64,000 nucleotides of DNA from Hellea sp. (GTDB lineage: Bacteria; Pseudomonadota; Alphaproteobacteria; Caulobacterales; Maricaulaceae), in NCBI GenBank assembly GCA_013002305.1, contig JABDKG010000053.1, forward strand, positions 62,001 through 126,000, read 5' to 3'. Of this stretch, positions 21,968 to 30,692 are shown piece by piece. Position numbers and translations under genes: made by a program. Numbering within the stretch: the stretch's first letter is position 1; the number at the start of each line of letters is the position of its first letter. The notes under the pieces were generated by a model, which saw nothing but the letters and a program-made list of their open reading frames with translations, had not been told where the DNA came from and made no database searches.

Positions 21968-22417
21968 ATGCAGAAAATTTTAATCGGGAAATTCGGACTA
22001 ACACTTTTTTTAATATTGGGGGCTTCCCAGTTTACAATAGCACAGACCTTACCTTGTTCATCCCATAACCAAAAATTCAAAGTTTATTTTGAATCGGATA
22101 AAGCTGCGCCGACTAAATCCGGTTTAGCGATATTGGATCAGGCCATGACCAATATTGAATATGCCGGTCATTGTGTGATCTCGAATGTCACTATTTCCGG
22201 CCACCAAGACACAAAGGGGTCTGATTATTACAATTCAACGCTCAGCTTTGCGATGGCATTTGCGATTTCAGATGCCTTGATAGCGCGCGGTATCAGCGAA
22301 GACATTATGATGGTTGACGGCAAAGGCGAAAGTGAATTGGATAAAAATACGCCCGACGAAGTGCGAGAGCCCCTCAACCGAAGGGTGGACGTCACCATTA
22401 CCTTAGCCGAGCGTTAG
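21968..22417 (+). CDS. OmpA-like domain periplasmic protein
   Basis: It has a cleavable signal peptide (residues 1 to about 25, ending SQFTIAQ) followed by one OmpA/MotB-type domain of about 120 residues: VYFESDKAAPTKSGLAIL, ISGHQDTKGSDYYNSTLS and the closing NRRVDVTI. The track starts at a TTG; the ATG at 21968 follows GGGAGG and is the true start, giving 149 residues. In peptidoglycan-binding members the motif continues LS-x-x-R-A, with an Arg that holds diaminopimelate. Here it reads LSFAMA, so that Arg is missing although the Asp (GHQD) remains. Binding to peptidoglycan is therefore doubtful. The only two cysteines (SLPCSS region and AGHC) could form a disulphide. The role is unknown. Confidence 0.78.
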   Translation: MQKILIGKFGLTLFLILGASQFTIAQTLPCSSHNQKFKVYFESDKAAPTKSGLAILDQAMTNIEYAGHCVISNVTISGHQDTKGSDYYNSTLSFAMAFAISDALIARGISEDIMMVDGKGESELDKNTPDEVREPLNRRVDVTITLAER

Positions 22418-23157
22418 ACGCGGCCAGCCACAATATTGAGCGGAAGTTTCACATTTCGTGTCTTTGGCCCTAATCTTAGCAATCCTCGTTGTCTTATCGC
22501 TTCAAGTTCTGCCGCATGCCCATCTTCGCGCGCTCTAAGATGAGCCGACCAGGACGTAAGCAGGTCTGCAAAATTCTCGGCATTCCAATCAAGTTCACAA
22601 GCAAATGGCGGAAATTCGATCACCTCAAAAGGCATCATAATTTCCTCAGGATCATAACCCCGCCAGCTCAGCCGATTGCCCTCAGACCAATAAGGTTCAA
22701 TTATTTCCAGCACCGGATCAAGTAGCTCCGCTTTCATGTCAGGGTCAACAATAGCTCTATGATAGGTCCAAGCGCAAAATAATGCCCCTGATTTAGCTGT
22801 TCGCTGCACCTCTGGCCAGAAAAGGTCAAAATCAAACCAATGAAGGGCCGTGGCTACGGTTATTGCGTCTGCTGAATTGTCGGAAAGTCCCGAAACATGC
22901 GCGGGAGATTGCATGAAATTGATATTTGGATGGGCTTTTGAATTCTTTATTTGAAAAGCGTCTAAATCAGTGGCGTGAACCTTGGCAAAATAACTTGAAA
23001 GTGACTGCGCAGCCTGCCCCGATCCGGTGCCGACATCCCAAACGAGGTTATGATTTTGGCACAGACTAGCGATCCACTGATACAAGTCTTCTGGATATCC
23101 AGGCCGGCTAGCCGCATAGGTTTCGGCTTGAGCGCCAAATGTCGTCGCATTTTCCAT
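22414..23157 (-). CDS. Class I SAM-dependent methyltransferase
   Basis: This 247-residue protein has a methyltransferase-11 type Rossmann fold. Motif I is LVWDVGTGSGQAAQSL, the acidic residue after strand 2 is in VHATDLD, and the post-motif region ADAITVATALHWFDFD carries the aromatic HWF often seen in small-molecule methyltransferases related to trans-aconitate and fungal-type SAM enzymes. The substrate is unknown. It lies two bases downstream of the alpha/beta hydrolase gene on the same strand and, with the CoA ligase, forms a three-gene set transcribed away from soxB. A cytosolic small-molecule role is a reasonable guess, no more. Confidence 0.85.
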   Translation of the reverse strand: MENATTFGAQAETYAASRPGYPEDLYQWIASLCQNHNLVWDVGTGSGQAAQSLSSYFAKVHATDLDAFQIKNSKAHPNINFMQSPAHVSGLSDNSADAITVATALHWFDFDLFWPEVQRTAKSGALFCAWTYHRAIVDPDMKAELLDPVLEIIEPYWSEGNRLSWRGYDPEEIMMPFEVIEFPPFACELDWNAENFADLLTSWSAHLRAREDGHAAELEAIRQRGLLRLGPKTRNVKLPLNIVAGRV

Positions 23158-23159
23158 AG

Positions 23160-24050
23160 CTAGCTCGCCACATCCGCGCGCATCATCTCCGCAATATCGC
23201 GAATCCCTTTGCGGGCGTCGGAGCTTGGAAACATAATAAAATCATGAGCATAGGCCGAAAATTTCTTGTGAATTAGCGACTCGCCTATCTCATTTAATCG
23301 TTTTTCCAGAGCGATCGACTCCTCATAGAGCATGTCCTTACCACCAGAGACAATTCGAACTGGCGGTAGGTCATTTAGAGACCCAAATAATGGGCTTATA
23401 CGCGCATCATTTGACGCGATATCGCCCCGAAACCTGTCAATGGCGCCGCCTATTACGCAGGCTTCGAGTAAGACTTCTTCTTTGTTGTGAGGATAATCGC
23501 TTTCGGTGCGGGACAAATCCAGCCAGCCAAACATGATATATAGCCCTACAATGTTGGCGATCGCTGGGTCGCGATCCTCTTCGGACAGTTGCTGCGCCAA
23601 TCTAAGCGCCATATGCGCGCCTGCACTATCCCCGGCTATAATGAATTTCGAATTTGGAAAGGCGGCCTGCGTGGCCTTAAAATGAGCTTTGATCCACGCC
23701 TGCATACCGATGGCGTCGGTTTCTGTCGGCATAGGATAGTCCGGAGCAATAGCAGGAAACTCCAATTCCTTTTGTAGATTGCCGATCATATCAAAATAGG
23801 GCTCGATCATACCAATTAGAAAGCCGCCGCCATGGCAGAAATAAAGAATTGGCTCGCCGTCTTTGGGCACTCCGTAACTATGCACGCGGAAATCCTGAAA
23901 CTTATCCGTGGCGATTTTGTATTTCTTTTGCTGTTTTTCTTTGGGATGCTGACGAATGACCCGACCATTCTCTAGCGCCATTTTCATCGGATTAGGTACC
24001 AAGCCTGTTCGATAAACGGCTAGAATGAATTTATGAATAAGTGAGGGCAT
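23160..24050 (-). CDS. Alpha/beta hydrolase, hormone-sensitive lipase (HSL) family
   Basis: This 296-residue esterase/lipase-like protein has the oxyanion-hole motif YFCHGGGFL and the nucleophile elbow IAGDSAGAHMAL. A catalytic Asp probably lies in GGKDMLYEE and His in YAHDFIMF. There is no signal peptide; the N-terminal segment LIHKFILAVYRTG may be amphipathic. It lies between the AMP-forming ligase and the methyltransferase with gaps of four and nine bases, so the three are likely one transcript. Substrates in this family are short acyl esters or lactones; nothing here narrows that. Confidence 0.87.
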   Translation of the reverse strand: MPSLIHKFILAVYRTGLVPNPMKMALENGRVIRQHPKEKQQKKYKIATDKFQDFRVHSYGVPKDGEPILYFCHGGGFLIGMIEPYFDMIGNLQKELEFPAIAPDYPMPTETDAIGMQAWIKAHFKATQAAFPNSKFIIAGDSAGAHMALRLAQQLSEEDRDPAIANIVGLYIMFGWLDLSRTESDYPHNKEEVLLEACVIGGAIDRFRGDIASNDARISPLFGSLNDLPPVRIVSGGKDMLYEESIALEKRLNEIGESLIHKKFSAYAHDFIMFPSSDARKGIRDIAEMMRADVAS

Positions 24051-24054
24051 TGAC

Positions 24055-25677
24055 CTAACGTAAGCTTTTTGCCTGCTCTCTCAATTGTTTTTTCTGAATT
24101 TTACCGGTGGCGGTTTTTGGCAGCTCTCCAAACACTACTTTTTTAGGACGTTTGAACCGCGCCATATTGTCTTTACAAAACTCAATCACCTCGGCTTCGT
24201 TCGTGTCGGCGCCCGGTGCAAGCTCAACAAATGCACATGGGACTTCGCCCCATTTTTCATCGGGCATGGCGACGACCGCCGCCATATCAACGGCAGGATG
24301 TTTGTAGAGCGTATTTTCGACCTCGACTGATGAGATGTTTTCTCCGCCGGATATAATGATATCTTTGGCCCGATCCTTCAGTTGAATATAGCCGTCCGGA
24401 TAAATGACGCCGAGGTCTCCGGATTGAAACCAGCCATCTTTGAAAGCTTCTTCGGTCGCTTTGTCGTCCTTAAGATAGCCCTTCATCAGCACATTACCGC
24501 GCATTACGATCTCGCCCATAGACTCGCCGTCATGAGGCACCGGATTGCCGTCCTCGCCGACAACTTTGGCCGCCTCAAGATTGGTAAATATAACGCCTTG
24601 GCGCGCATTGAGATCGGCTTGATCGGAAATGGATTTATTTTTCCATTCCTCCTGCGCGCAGGCTTGCAGCACATGGCCGTAGGTTTCAGTCAGGCCGTAA
24701 ACATGCATGATTTCGTAGTCCATATGGGCCATGGCTTCGAGCACGCTGGCGGGCGGCGGCGCGCCTGCCGTCATGGCTTTAACTGTATGTGTAAATCTGG
24801 GTTTCATATCCTCGGGCGCACTGGCGAGCATATTCATAATAATCGGCGCCCCGCCAAAATGCGTAATATTGTGCTTACCGGCCTGCTCGAAAAACTTCTC
24901 GGGAGAGAAGCTACGCAGACAAACAATCGTGCCGGCCATCAAGGTCATGGTCCAAGCGTGGCCCCAGCCATTACAATGAAACATCGGCACTGTATAAAGA
25001 TATCGCGGATGCATCGGCAGAGCCCAGCTCGCTACCGTCCCCATAGCCATCAAATAGGCGCCCCGGTGGTGATAGACTACGCCTTTGGGACGGCCTGTAG
25101 TGCCCGATGTGTAGTTTAGCGCCATAGCCTGCCATTCATCGGCAATCGGCTCGGGCTTATAATCGGGGCTCTGATCGCCAATAAATTCTTCGTAAGTCGT
25201 CGCGCTGCTCGGCATATCCGGCCTGGTATCCGCAGACGCGTCATCAACAATGATCACTTCCGGTTGGAGCTTACTGGTTTTCAGCGCTTCAACGACAACC
25301 GGATAGAGCTCCCGATCAGCAATGAAGAGCTGACTCTCACTATGATCGATGATGTAGGCGACGGTATCAGCATCGAGGCGCGTATTGATCGAGTTTAGCA
25401 CGCACCCCGACATTGGAACGCCAAACTGACATTCAAACATCTCGGGCGTGTTATGGAGTAGCACAGAAATTGTATCATTGCGCCCAAGACCGCGCGCATT
25501 AAGCGCTGACGCTAGCTGCAAACATCTGCCTCTCGATTCTGACCATGTATAGGAACGATCTTCATAAACCACGGCCTGCCGCTTCGGATAAATCGCGGCG
25601 GTGCGATCGAGAAAGCTCCCGACGGTAAGAGGTGCATAATTGGCAGCATTTTGGCCAAGCTGATCGTAGGCGTCCAT
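24055..25677 (-). CDS. AMP-forming acyl-CoA ligase of the DmdB-like group
   Basis: It activates a carboxylic acid to its CoA thioester by an acyl-AMP intermediate. The ATP motif is LNYTSGTTGRPKGV, the A5 block VYGLTETYG, the hinge GWFQSGDLGVIYPDGYIQLKDRAKDIIISGGENIS and the C-terminal lysine KTATGKIQK. The N-terminal stretch PMSGCVLNSINTRLDADTVAYIIDH is characteristic of the branch that contains 3-methylmercaptopropionate-CoA ligase (DmdB) and plant AAE-type short-chain ligases. With dmdA in the same window, a DmdB role in DMSP demethylation is attractive, but the branch also contains ligases for short and medium-chain acids. It has 540 residues. It is divergent from soxB over a 129-base gap. 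Confidence 0.83.
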   Translation of the reverse strand: MDAYDQLGQNAANYAPLTVGSFLDRTAAIYPKRQAVVYEDRSYTWSESRGRCLQLASALNARGLGRNDTISVLLHNTPEMFECQFGVPMSGCVLNSINTRLDADTVAYIIDHSESQLFIADRELYPVVVEALKTSKLQPEVIIVDDASADTRPDMPSSATTYEEFIGDQSPDYKPEPIADEWQAMALNYTSGTTGRPKGVVYHHRGAYLMAMGTVASWALPMHPRYLYTVPMFHCNGWGHAWTMTLMAGTIVCLRSFSPEKFFEQAGKHNITHFGGAPIIMNMLASAPEDMKPRFTHTVKAMTAGAPPPASVLEAMAHMDYEIMHVYGLTETYGHVLQACAQEEWKNKSISDQADLNARQGVIFTNLEAAKVVGEDGNPVPHDGESMGEIVMRGNVLMKGYLKDDKATEEAFKDGWFQSGDLGVIYPDGYIQLKDRAKDIIISGGENISSVEVENTLYKHPAVDMAAVVAMPDEKWGEVPCAFVELAPGADTNEAEVIEFCKDNMARFKRPKKVVFGELPKTATGKIQKKQLREQAKSLR

Positions 25678-25806
25678 TCATATATCCTTTTTCCATCGTT
25701 TCTGACAGGCCCGGGGAAATTAGGCAATATCGGGATCGGTAATTCACCGCTCTTAATAACTCTAATTGGTCTATCGAATGGTAGTGTTTCTGACTATGTC
25801 CGGCCC

Positions 25807-27057
25807 ATGCGATATAATGCGCTGCAGATTCTCAAACAGGGCCTGACAGGTCATAAAGGCTGGAAACCGGCTTGGCGTAAGGCCGAGCCTAAGTTTGACT
25901 ATGATATTATTATCGTGGGCGGCGGCGGTCATGGTCTAGCGACTGCCTATTACCTAGCCGAAAAATTTGAACAAAAACGGATCGCAGTCCTTGAAAAGGG
26001 CTGGATTGGCGGCGGTAATGTTGGCCGCAATACGACGATTATCCGCTCCAACTATATGCTCCACGAGAATGAAGGGTTTTATGAATTTTCGCTTCGCCTT
26101 TGGGAGAAGCAAGAAAAGGACCTGAATTATAACACCATGGTCTCGCAGCGCGGCGTGCTCAACCTCGCCCACACAGATCCGCAGCGCGATGCCTATGCCC
26201 GGCGCGGCAATGCCATGATCTTAAACGGCGCGGACGCAAAACTGCTGGATGTCGAAGGCGTACGTAAATTGTGCCCGTTCCTCAACTTTGACAATGCGCG
26301 GTTCCCGATACGCGGCGGTCTCTGGCAAAAGCGCGGCGGGACCGTTCGACATGACGCGGTAGCATGGGGCTATGCCCGTGCCGCTGATATGCGAGGTGTT
26401 GATATTATCGAAAACTGCGAAGTTACCGGGTTTGCTATCCAAAGCGGCATCTGCACTGGCGTTCAAACAACTCGCGGGCAAATCAAAGCTAAAAAAATAG
26501 GCGTAGCCGTCGCTGGATCGTCCTCCAAAGTTTTGACGATGGCGGGCATGCGTCTGCCGATGGAAAGCCACGTCCTTCAAGCTTTTGTCTCCGAAGGCCT
26601 GAAACCCACATTACAGGGCGTAATCACTTACGGTGCCGGGCATTTTTATGTCAGCCAGTCCGATAAAGGCGGGCTCGTCTTTGGCGGTGATATTGACGGC
26701 TATAATAGCTACGCCCAGCGCGGAAATCTCCCTGTTGTCGAAGATGTCTGCGAGGGCGGCGTTTCGCTTATGCCCATGATTGGCAAAGCGCGGCTCCTGC
26801 GGATGTGGGGCGGAAATGTTGACATGTCGATGGACGGGTCTCCTATTATCGACAAAACCCATATTGACGGACTCTATTTCAATGGCGGCTGGTGTTATGG
26901 CGGTTTTAAAGCAACCCCGGCTTCCGGCTATTGCTTTGCCGAGCTCATTGCGACAGATTCGCCTAACGACACCGCCAAAAATTTCCGAATGGATCGTTTC
27001 TCTCGCGGCCTGATGATCGATGAAAAAGGACAGGGCTGTCAGCCCAATCTCCACTAA
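25807..27057 (+). CDS. soxB: Sarcosine oxidase subunit beta
   Basis: This is the flavin-bearing catalytic subunit of heterotetrameric sarcosine oxidase, which converts sarcosine, THF and O2 to glycine, methylene-THF and H2O2. The start at 25807 (MRYNALQILKQGLTGHKGWKPAWR) matches the family exactly; the track adds 52 spurious residues. The FAD site is DIIIVGGGGHGLATAYYLAE. The segment GGTVRHDAVAWGYARAA holds a His that probably corresponds to the covalent FMN attachment site, and the end MDGSPIIDKTHIDGLYFNGGWCYGGFKATPASG covers the second flavin-contact motif. It has 416 residues. Order soxB-soxD-soxA-soxG is the usual one, each gene overlapping the next by 1 to about 20 bases. Confidence 0.95.
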   Translation: MRYNALQILKQGLTGHKGWKPAWRKAEPKFDYDIIIVGGGGHGLATAYYLAEKFEQKRIAVLEKGWIGGGNVGRNTTIIRSNYMLHENEGFYEFSLRLWEKQEKDLNYNTMVSQRGVLNLAHTDPQRDAYARRGNAMILNGADAKLLDVEGVRKLCPFLNFDNARFPIRGGLWQKRGGTVRHDAVAWGYARAADMRGVDIIENCEVTGFAIQSGICTGVQTTRGQIKAKKIGVAVAGSSSKVLTMAGMRLPMESHVLQAFVSEGLKPTLQGVITYGAGHFYVSQSDKGGLVFGGDIDGYNSYAQRGNLPVVEDVCEGGVSLMPMIGKARLLRMWGGNVDMSMDGSPIIDKTHIDGLYFNGGWCYGGFKATPASGYCFAELIATDSPNDTAKNFRMDRFSRGLMIDEKGQGCQPNLH

Positions 27058-27320
27058 TGATCATCAATCACCCACTCTTTGGCCCTCGGGACGCTGCAGA
27101 ATTTGTCTATCTCGGCGATGCGTCTTTGATGAACCGTCCCGACCCGAAAGCCGAAGACGCAATTCAGCAGTTTTACGAATACATGTATCTACGGGACAAT
27201 CCGGCGGGCGAGCATCGGGAACTTTGGTTTCATGAGCAAGGCGACCGGTCATGGTTGATAGTCACACGTAACACATTTACCCATGAAATCACCAAGGTCG
27301 AGCTTGCGAGGCAATCCTAA
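27057..27320 (+). CDS. soxD: Sarcosine oxidase subunit delta, zinc ligands lost
   Basis: This small subunit sits between beta and alpha in the sarcosine oxidase complex. Identity is shown by position, 87-residue length, and the conserved YMYLRDNPAGEHRELWFHEQG segment. In well-studied SoxD a zinc ion is held by an N-terminal CPxCG and a later His and Cys. Here the N-terminus reads INHPLFGPRDAAEF and the later site HEQGDRSWL, so all Cys ligands are absent and the protein contains no cysteine. Structural zinc is therefore not expected. The start ATG shares one base with the soxB stop. Confidence 0.92.
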   Translation: MIINHPLFGPRDAAEFVYLGDASLMNRPDPKAEDAIQQFYEYMYLRDNPAGEHRELWFHEQGDRSWLIVTRNTFTHEITKVELARQS

Positions 27321-30148
27321 TGAGCCTTGTCGATAATTCCAAACCGCTCAATTTTTCCTTTGATGGCAAGTCCTTTAAAGGCTTTGAAGGCGACACGCTC
27401 GCCTCTGCATTACTTCGTAATAATGTCAGGCTTGTTGGTCGGTCCTTTAAATATCACCGGCCTCGCGGAATCATAGGCGCGGGCAGTGAAGAGCCAAATG
27501 CGCTCGCCGAAATTCATCAAGACGGCGTGATCGAGCCCAATCGCCGCGCGACTATGATAAAGCTATTCGATGGTTTGGCGGTCAAAAGCCAAAATGGCTC
27601 TCCAAGTCTGAACTTCGATATTCTGGCGATCAATGATCTTGTTTCCCCGTTCCTTTCCGCCGGGTTTTACTACAAAACCTTTATGTGGCCGAGGGTTTTT
27701 TGGGAGAAGGTTTACGAGCCTGCCATCCGCCGAGCTGCGGGGCTTGGACGTTTATCAACCAATCCAGATCCAGATAGTTATGACAAAGGCTTCCTCCACT
27801 GCGATACGCTGATCATCGGCGCGGGCGCGGCGGGGTTGCAGGCGGCGTTGATCGCTGGACGTGCCGGCGCGCGCGTTATTCTCGCCGATGAAGATTTTCA
27901 GATGGGAGGGCGACTGCTTTCCGACCCCCAATTAATTGATGGAATCTGCGGCCAGGGATGGGCCGAGCAAACTATTGCCGAGCTACATACCCTGCCCAAT
28001 GTAAGGCTTTTACCGCGCACAACGGTTTATGGACAATATGACCATGGCATTTACGGGGCACTGGAAACCAGAACCGATAAAATCGGCGCACCGGGAGCTC
28101 GGCAGGTTCTTTGGCGGATCTATAGCCAAAACGCCATTCTGGCAGCAGGCGCAATCGAACGACCGATCGCGTTTGCCAATAATGACCGGCCCGGCATTAT
28201 GCTGGCCAGCGCCATGCGAACCTATGAAAACCGCTTTGGCATTGATTTCGGCGACTATCCGGTCCTGACCAATAACAACAGCACGAAGCGCAATCACGCT
28301 GCCTCCCGCATTGATACGCGCGACGCCCAATGGGTCAGCGATACGCGGGGACGCAAAGGTCTCAATTCTGTTTCCCTGAATTCCGGACAAAACATTGAAA
28401 CCGATTGGCTCGGCGTTAGCGGCGGGTGGAACCCCAATTTGCACCTGACGTGCCACAAGCGCAGCCGCCCCAAATGGGATGAAACCAAAGCCTGTTTTGT
28501 GCCAGATATCAATACGTTACCAGAAAATATGCAAGTAATCGGAGCGGCCAATGGTGAGTTTTCGACATATGAAGCCTTTGCGTCAGCTAAGTCAGCTTGC
28601 GCGTCCCTTGGGCACAAATCCGGCAAACCACCAAAAGCCGAAGACACGCCGCTCTCGATCAATGCATTCTGGCATGTGAAGGGTAAGAAACGAGCTTGGG
28701 TAGACTTCCAAAACGATGTCACGTCGAAAGACATCACCCTCGCCCATCAAGAAGGTTTTTCTTCGGTTGAACACGTCAAGCGCTACACCACTCTCGGCAT
28801 GGCGACGGATCAGGGCCGGACATCTAATGTTGTCGGTCTGGCTATTCTCGCGGACGCGCGCGGGCAGAGCATTCCGGAAACCGGCACAACGATATTTCGT
28901 CCGCCCTATGCGCCCGTTCCCATCGGTGCTTTTGCGGGACCACACAAAGGACAGCATTTCAAACAGACCCGTTTGACGCCAAGCCACAAATACGCCGCTG
29001 AACAAGGTGCGGCCTTTGTTGAAACCGGCTATTGGAAACGAGCGCAGTGGTTTGCCAGAAACGGCGAGCAAGGATGGCGGGATAGTGTCGATCGTGAAGT
29101 CATCACGACGCGCAGCTCAGTCGGCATTTGCGACGTCTCAACGCTCGGTAAAATAGATGTTCAAGGCAGAGATGCGGGCGCCTTCCTCAACAAGGTCTAT
29201 GTCAATTCGTTTAAGCTACTTAAGCCGGGTAAGTGCCGCTATGGCCTGATGCTGCGTGAAGATGGTATTGCCATGGATGACGGGACGTCAGCCCGGTTCT
29301 CTGACACACATTATGTTATGACAACAACGACCGCGAATGCGGGCCTGGTTTATCGCCATCTCGAATTTGCGCGGCAATGCCTTTTCCCGGATATGGATGT
29401 GCACCTTATCTCGACAACGGAGCAATGGGCACAATACTCCGTCGCTGGCCCCAATGCCCGCAAGCTCCTTCAAAAAATAGTCGATCAAGAATATGACATA
29501 TCTAACGAAGCCTTCCCCTATATGGCTTGCGGTAAAGTCACAGTCTGCGGCGGCACGCGGGCGCGGTTGTTTCGTCTCTCTTTCTCCGGTGAATTGGCCT
29601 ACGAAATTGCAGTCCCGACCCGTTACGGCGATGCGCTCATCCGCGCCATCTTGGAAGCGGGCGAGGAATTTGGCGCCTGCATGTATGGCACAGAAGCGCT
29701 CGGCGTTATGCGGATCGAAAAAGGTCACGCGGCGGGCAATGAGCTGAACGGCACGACCACCGCGCTTCATCTTGGACTTGGAGGCTTTGTGTCCAAGAAG
29801 AAAGACTGTATCGGCAAGGTTTTGTCACAACGCGAAGGCCTGGTCGCTGAAGATGGATTGCGCCTCGTCGGTTTCATCGCTGTTGACTCCAAAGACCAGA
29901 TCACTAACGGCGCGCATTTCATCAATATAGGTGATCCCAAAGACGCCGCTCATGATCAGGGCTATATGAGCTCCGTCGCCTATTCACCAGAACTTGGCCA
30001 TTATGTTGGGTTAGGCTTCATCAAGGGAGGCGATAAGCGTAAGGGCGAAGAGGTCATGGCCGTTGATTTTGTCCGCGACAACCATATCAATGTCCGTATC
30101 GTCAGCCCGCATTTCGTAGACCCAGATGGAGATCGCCTCCGTGTCTAA
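27320..30148 (+). CDS. soxA: Sarcosine oxidase subunit alpha
   Basis: This subunit binds NAD(P) and folate. Domains in order are an N-terminal 2Fe-2S-fold domain without cluster cysteines (FSFDGKSFKGFEGDTLASALL), a FAD/NAD Rossmann domain (CDTLIIGAGAAGLQAALIAGRAGARV), and a C-terminal GcvT-like THF-binding domain from about residue 560 (SSVGICDVSTLGKIDVQGRDAGAFLNKVY, ending in the GcvT barrel). The total of 942 residues is shorter than the 965-1010 I expect. The loss appears to lie near VLTNNNSTKRNHAASRIDTRDAQWVSDTRGRKGL, where other SoxA proteins carry a second nucleotide-binding strand-helix unit. The THF domain passes the methyl carbon of sarcosine to methylene-THF, the FolD substrate. It shares one base with soxD and overlaps soxG. 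Confidence 0.95.
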   Translation: MSLVDNSKPLNFSFDGKSFKGFEGDTLASALLRNNVRLVGRSFKYHRPRGIIGAGSEEPNALAEIHQDGVIEPNRRATMIKLFDGLAVKSQNGSPSLNFDILAINDLVSPFLSAGFYYKTFMWPRVFWEKVYEPAIRRAAGLGRLSTNPDPDSYDKGFLHCDTLIIGAGAAGLQAALIAGRAGARVILADEDFQMGGRLLSDPQLIDGICGQGWAEQTIAELHTLPNVRLLPRTTVYGQYDHGIYGALETRTDKIGAPGARQVLWRIYSQNAILAAGAIERPIAFANNDRPGIMLASAMRTYENRFGIDFGDYPVLTNNNSTKRNHAASRIDTRDAQWVSDTRGRKGLNSVSLNSGQNIETDWLGVSGGWNPNLHLTCHKRSRPKWDETKACFVPDINTLPENMQVIGAANGEFSTYEAFASAKSACASLGHKSGKPPKAEDTPLSINAFWHVKGKKRAWVDFQNDVTSKDITLAHQEGFSSVEHVKRYTTLGMATDQGRTSNVVGLAILADARGQSIPETGTTIFRPPYAPVPIGAFAGPHKGQHFKQTRLTPSHKYAAEQGAAFVETGYWKRAQWFARNGEQGWRDSVDREVITTRSSVGICDVSTLGKIDVQGRDAGAFLNKVYVNSFKLLKPGKCRYGLMLREDGIAMDDGTSARFSDTHYVMTTTTANAGLVYRHLEFARQCLFPDMDVHLISTTEQWAQYSVAGPNARKLLQKIVDQEYDISNEAFPYMACGKVTVCGGTRARLFRLSFSGELAYEIAVPTRYGDALIRAILEAGEEFGACMYGTEALGVMRIEKGHAAGNELNGTTTALHLGLGGFVSKKKDCIGKVLSQREGLVAEDGLRLVGFIAVDSKDQITNGAHFINIGDPKDAAHDQGYMSSVAYSPELGHYVGLGFIKGGDKRKGEEVMAVDFVRDNHINVRIVSPHFVDPDGDRLRV

Positions 30149-30692
30149 GCTAAAACCCAATACGCCCTTTGACGGCTATGCTCGTGAGTTCGATGGCCTA
30201 AACATCAGCCATCCATCCGGCTTCGAAATCGCCTCATTGGCTGTTGCCAATGGCGAATATAAGGCGTTCGCAAAATCGTTCAAAAAAACCTACGGAAATA
30301 CCCTGCCCGAACCCGGAACATGGAACGAACTCAAAAACGGCAAAACCCTGTGGACCGGACAAAATCAATACTTTCTCTTGCAATACGTCGAAGATGATCG
30401 GCTCGACGAAACGCTAGCGGGCAAATTTGACGGCGAAGCTTATGCCACTCTACAAACGGACGGATGGGCCGCGTTAGATGTCTCCGGCGAGCGAGTTCAC
30501 GAAGTCCTGGAGCGGTTTGTTCCTCTTGATTTGCGCAGCAAGGAGGTTGGGTTCGGGGCGAGAACCACCGCTCACCACATGAGCGTGATTGTATTAAAAA
30601 CTGACAATGACGCCTATCATCTTTTCACACCCGCCAGTTCTTCGGCTGGGTTTCTAGACGCCTTTGAACATGTTATTGGCAATATATTATGA
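30126..30692 (+). CDS. soxG: Sarcosine oxidase subunit gamma
   Basis: The fourth subunit of the complex, related to the THF-binding fold, is poorly conserved. Its 188 residues include QTDGWAALDVSGERVHEVLERFVPLDL and ARTTAHHMSVIVLK, matching SoxG. The start is uncertain. The ATG at 30126 overlaps soxA by 23 bases. A GTG at 30141 lies a few bases after TGGAGAT, which would serve as its ribosome binding site and shorten the overlap to eight bases. Its stop overlaps the next small membrane gene by four bases. Confidence 0.9.
   Translation: MEIASVSKLKPNTPFDGYAREFDGLNISHPSGFEIASLAVANGEYKAFAKSFKKTYGNTLPEPGTWNELKNGKTLWTGQNQYFLLQYVEDDRLDETLAGKFDGEAYATLQTDGWAALDVSGERVHEVLERFVPLDLRSKEVGFGARTTAHHMSVIVLKTDNDAYHLFTPASSSAGFLDAFEHVIGNIL

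Noticed and set aside
24382-25119. 245-residue plus-strand ORF opposite the acyl-CoA ligase
   Set aside because: It is entirely antisense to a clear ligase and His/Arg-rich without motifs, so a shadow ORF.
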